Assembly (NCBI GenBank): GCA_964625865.1
Contig: CAZVEV010000354.1
Location: 1 to 5,660 of the forward strand
Origin: CAZVEV01 sp964625865
GTDB lineage: Bacteria > Planctomycetota > Phycisphaerae > SM23-33
Direction: 5' to 3'
Length of the DNA: 5,660 nucleotides
Each line of letters begins with the position of its first letter. Within the stretch, counting starts at the first letter, position 1. Below, piece after piece: positions 3,730-5,660 of this stretch. The notes beneath the pieces are model-generated. The model saw only the letters and a program-made list of their open reading frames with translations, was not told the origin of the DNA and made no database searches. Made by a program: the position numbers and the translations under genes.

Positions 3730-5660
3730 ATGGCGGACAAAAACAGTACAAATGATGAACACACGACGGATCATGGGGTCGATGATCCGGGGAGTGCGGG
3801 CGACGTCACGGGTGGTGCAGATGCACCGGCCACAGTCGAAGGGCAAAGCGGCGAGCCGCCTGCACCGGTACGCCTCGATCGGCGGGACATCGCGGGTCAG
3901 GGTGGCGATGAGGCGAGTCTTCACGCTCCGCCCCCGCCCATCTCTCTTGAGACCTTGGTCCTCGCGGCCGAAAAGGCTGAGGCCGCCATGGCCCGTGAGT
4001 TGGAGGCGGACCGTGCGGAGGAGGACATCGAACTGACGCTGGATGCCAATGAGCCGACCGACGAGGTCCTTGATGGGATCGAGGCCGGGGCCGAACCGAA
4101 AGCAGCGGGGGGGTTCACCGAAGAGGATCTTCGCGAGTTGATGGCGGAGGACGATCTGATCGCCGAGAAACTGCGGGGGGCTGAGACGCTTGGCGACAAG
4201 GATGCCACATCGTCATCTGTTGCAGAAGTTCTTGGGACGTCGAAGAGCGACTCCCCGACCGACGCCCCGACCGACGTGCCAAGTGGGGGCGACCCTGTTC
4301 AGCCCCTCGCGATTGTGCCCCGGGAGCGGGAGGATCCCATTGCTCCCGGCGAGCGGGACAAGGGCAACGGCCTTCTGGTCGGGCCCCTTGACCGTCGTGG
4401 CGCCGAGCGGCCCCACCGGAGCAAACCTGTTCAGTCTGCACCGCTGTGCGTTGATGTCAAGAAGGTCAGAGCCAAGAGGCGGGGGGGCAGTTCCGGATCA
4501 GGTGCGGCGCCGGGGGAAGGAGATTCGGGGCAGCCCCCCGGGGTCGAGATTACGGACGCGCTGTCTGTCCGGCCTGAAATGATCATCATCCCTCAGTTGA
4601 CTTCCCTCACGGTCTCCCGCCCATCCTGGTCTGCGGACAGTGGACGGGGGACGAGGAATCTGATGTACATTCAGTATGCTGACGGCCGGCGAGAATGTCG
4701 AGTGCAGGATACCCTCATGCTACTGGATGACATCGTGCTATTGCATTCTTCACCCCCGAGCGAGGAGCACGACCTTCGCGGCGAGACCTGGCAGCCGGAA
4801 TCGTGCCAAGCTTGGCTGAAAGGCGCAGTAGCTCCGAATGTGGGCCGCCTCTTCACCGACATCGTCGAACAGATGGATCGTTACATTTATGTGCCCGAGA
4901 GCCGCAGGGAGGAAGAGCTCTCGCTGCTGGGCCTGTGGGTGATGTTGAGCTACTCCTACCGAGCGTGGCCTGCGATTCCCTACCTTTACCTCAACGGGCC
5001 TCCGGGATCGGGCAAATCGCGGATTCTCGATGTGCTCAAACGCCAAGTCTTCCGGCCGATCTCTTCGAGCAACGCGACCGCCGCGGCGGTATTCCACTGG
5101 CTGGACATTCGTGGGGGGACCTTGCTGCTGGACGAGGCGGAGCGACTGGGAGGGGCCTCTCAGGATACCGAACAACTGATGTCGATCCTGCTTTCGGGCT
5201 ACCAGCAAGAGATGCCGGCGTTACGGGTCGCGAGACGGTTCGATGTGTTTGGGCCCAAGGCTCTGGCGTGCATCGGCAACATCCACAAGCCTCTTCTGAG
5301 CCGGTGCATTTGTATTGACACGGTCAAGGCCCCGGAGGATGCCGATCAGATTCAACGGCAAGTGTCCGAGGACGTCGCGACCTGGATGTGCCTGCGAAAT
5401 GATCTCCATGCTTCAGCCCTAAGCAACGGTGTCGCGTTCCTCGACTTGGCGAGCCAGCGGGTCGGCCAGTGGCTGACGGGGCGTCAACGCGACGTGTGGC
5501 AACCGATGTTGTCACTCGCGGGCTGGGTGGAGGGGCACGGTGTTCCCGGGCTTCAATCCACAATTGAGCGCATGGCGAGGCGGTTGATTGAGACCGAAAA
5601 TGCAGGCCGCAGTCTCAGCGCAGACGAGGTCTTGCTACGCGCGCTGGCTGAGTTCTCCCG
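3730..5660 (+). CDS. DUF3631-type AAA+ ATPase with long acidic tail, partial
   Basis: The frame is open for 643 codons from ATG 3730 to the window edge, so the C-terminus is missing. Residues 1 to about 275 are low-complexity and mostly acidic, rich in Asp, Glu, Gly and Pro, with a probable helix near 77-102 (LAAEKAEAAMARELEADRAE) and a basic patch near 244-255 (KKVRAKRR). Residues 277-410 are ordered but unrecognised. The ATPase follows: Walker A GPPGSGKS at 423-430, Walker B LLLDEAE at 465-471, a sensor-1-like GN at 516-517 after PKALACI, and SR at 524-525 as a possible arginine finger. Residues 585-592 (RQRDVWQP) and the helices after them match the DUF3631 signature of phage and plasmid proteins. 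The role is probably DNA- or protein-remodelling at replication, but the substrate is unknown. Relatives are often joined to primase domains; none is visible here. It is the last gene in the co-oriented set. Confidence 0.8.
   Translation, partial: MADKNSTNDEHTTDHGVDDPGSAGDVTGGADAPATVEGQSGEPPAPVRLDRRDIAGQGGDEASLHAPPPPISLETLVLAAEKAEAAMARELEADRAEEDIELTLDANEPTDEVLDGIEAGAEPKAAGGFTEEDLRELMAEDDLIAEKLRGAETLGDKDATSSSVAEVLGTSKSDSPTDAPTDVPSGGDPVQPLAIVPREREDPIAPGERDKGNGLLVGPLDRRGAERPHRSKPVQSAPLCVDVKKVRAKRRGGSSGSGAAPGEGDSGQPPGVEITDALSVRPEMIIIPQLTSLTVSRPSWSADSGRGTRNLMYIQYADGRRECRVQDTLMLLDDIVLLHSSPPSEEHDLRGETWQPESCQAWLKGAVAPNVGRLFTDIVEQMDRYIYVPESRREEELSLLGLWVMLSYSYRAWPAIPYLYLNGPPGSGKSRILDVLKRQVFRPISSSNATAAAVFHWLDIRGGTLLLDEAERLGGASQDTEQLMSILLSGYQQEMPALRVARRFDVFGPKALACIGNIHKPLLSRCICIDTVKAPEDADQIQRQVSEDVATWMCLRNDLHASALSNGVAFLDLASQRVGQWLTGRQRDVWQPMLSLAGWVEGHGVPGLQSTIERMARRLIETENAGRSLSADEVLLRALAEFS

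Noticed and set aside
2570..3751. A 393-codon open frame on the minus strand opposite the TPR/zinc-ribbon gene
   Set aside because: It has no domain and atypical composition, and it lies antisense to a plus-strand gene with a ribosome-binding site, TPR pattern and CxxC pairs.
4320..4349. An 8-bp inverted repeat (CCGGGAGC and GCTCCCGG) inside the ATPase tail
   Set aside because: It is coding sequence rich in G and C, where such stems arise easily. Nothing ties it to regulation.
4190..4582. A plus-strand 130-codon ORF and several minus-strand ORFs within the ATPase gene
   Set aside because: The frame from 3730 stays open for 643 codons and carries the Walker motifs. The alternatives lack ribosome-binding sites and protein-like composition.
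1..5660. CRISPR array, tRNA, rRNA, transposase or insertion-sequence ends
   Set aside because: The only tandem repeat is the coding HEAT array. I saw no cloverleaf, no rRNA-like stretch and no transposase or paired terminal inverted repeats.

Overview
This is a GC-rich bacterial window with no rRNA, tRNA, CRISPR array, transposase or housekeeping gene. It holds a run of small, mostly unrecognised genes and ends in the 5' part of a large ATPase gene. The only family calls I can support are a HEAT-repeat protein, a CvpA-like small membrane protein, a TPR-like protein with a C-terminal zinc ribbon, and a DUF3631-type AAA+ ATPase. DUF3631 ATPases are known mostly from phages, plasmids and integrative elements, so an accessory or mobile region is a reasonable inference. 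The host cannot be named from the sequence; a large-genome, GC-rich, repeat-protein-rich lineage (for example Planctomycetota or a similar group) is only a guess.

Layout. 1-981 (+): tandem HEAT-repeat gene whose upstream part lies outside the window and whose frame is broken by TGA at 40-42. 982-1041: short convergent gap with a hairpin. 1042-1263 (-): small hydrophilic gene of unknown function. 1264-1418: divergent gap containing a strong hairpin and the ribosome-binding site of the next gene. 1419-1909 (+): CvpA-like membrane protein gene that makes sense only if two one-base frameshifts are corrected. 1969-2475 (+): soluble unknown protein. 2461-2558: best Shine-Dalgarno of the window in front of a 4-codon ORF, which becomes a 32-residue ORF ending in an ATGA overlap if one A is added. 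2555-3565 (+): TPR-like/zinc-ribbon protein. 3566-3729: gap with GC-rich hairpins and a ribosome-binding site. 3730 to the end (+): DUF3631-type ATPase with a long acidic tail, open at the right edge.

How they fit together. The genes from 1419 onward share one direction and similar AAAGGA-type ribosome-binding sites. Three of the four starts (1419, 1969, 3730) have a hairpin just upstream of that site. This looks like a co-oriented accessory cassette leading into a replication-type or remodelling ATPase. No direct functional link between the proteins can be read from the sequence.

The most notable result is the cluster of apparent reading-frame defects: one nonsense codon, two +1 shifts at G runs, and one possible -1 shift at an A run, all within about 2.5 kb. 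Either the left half is decaying or the consensus carries homopolymer errors.
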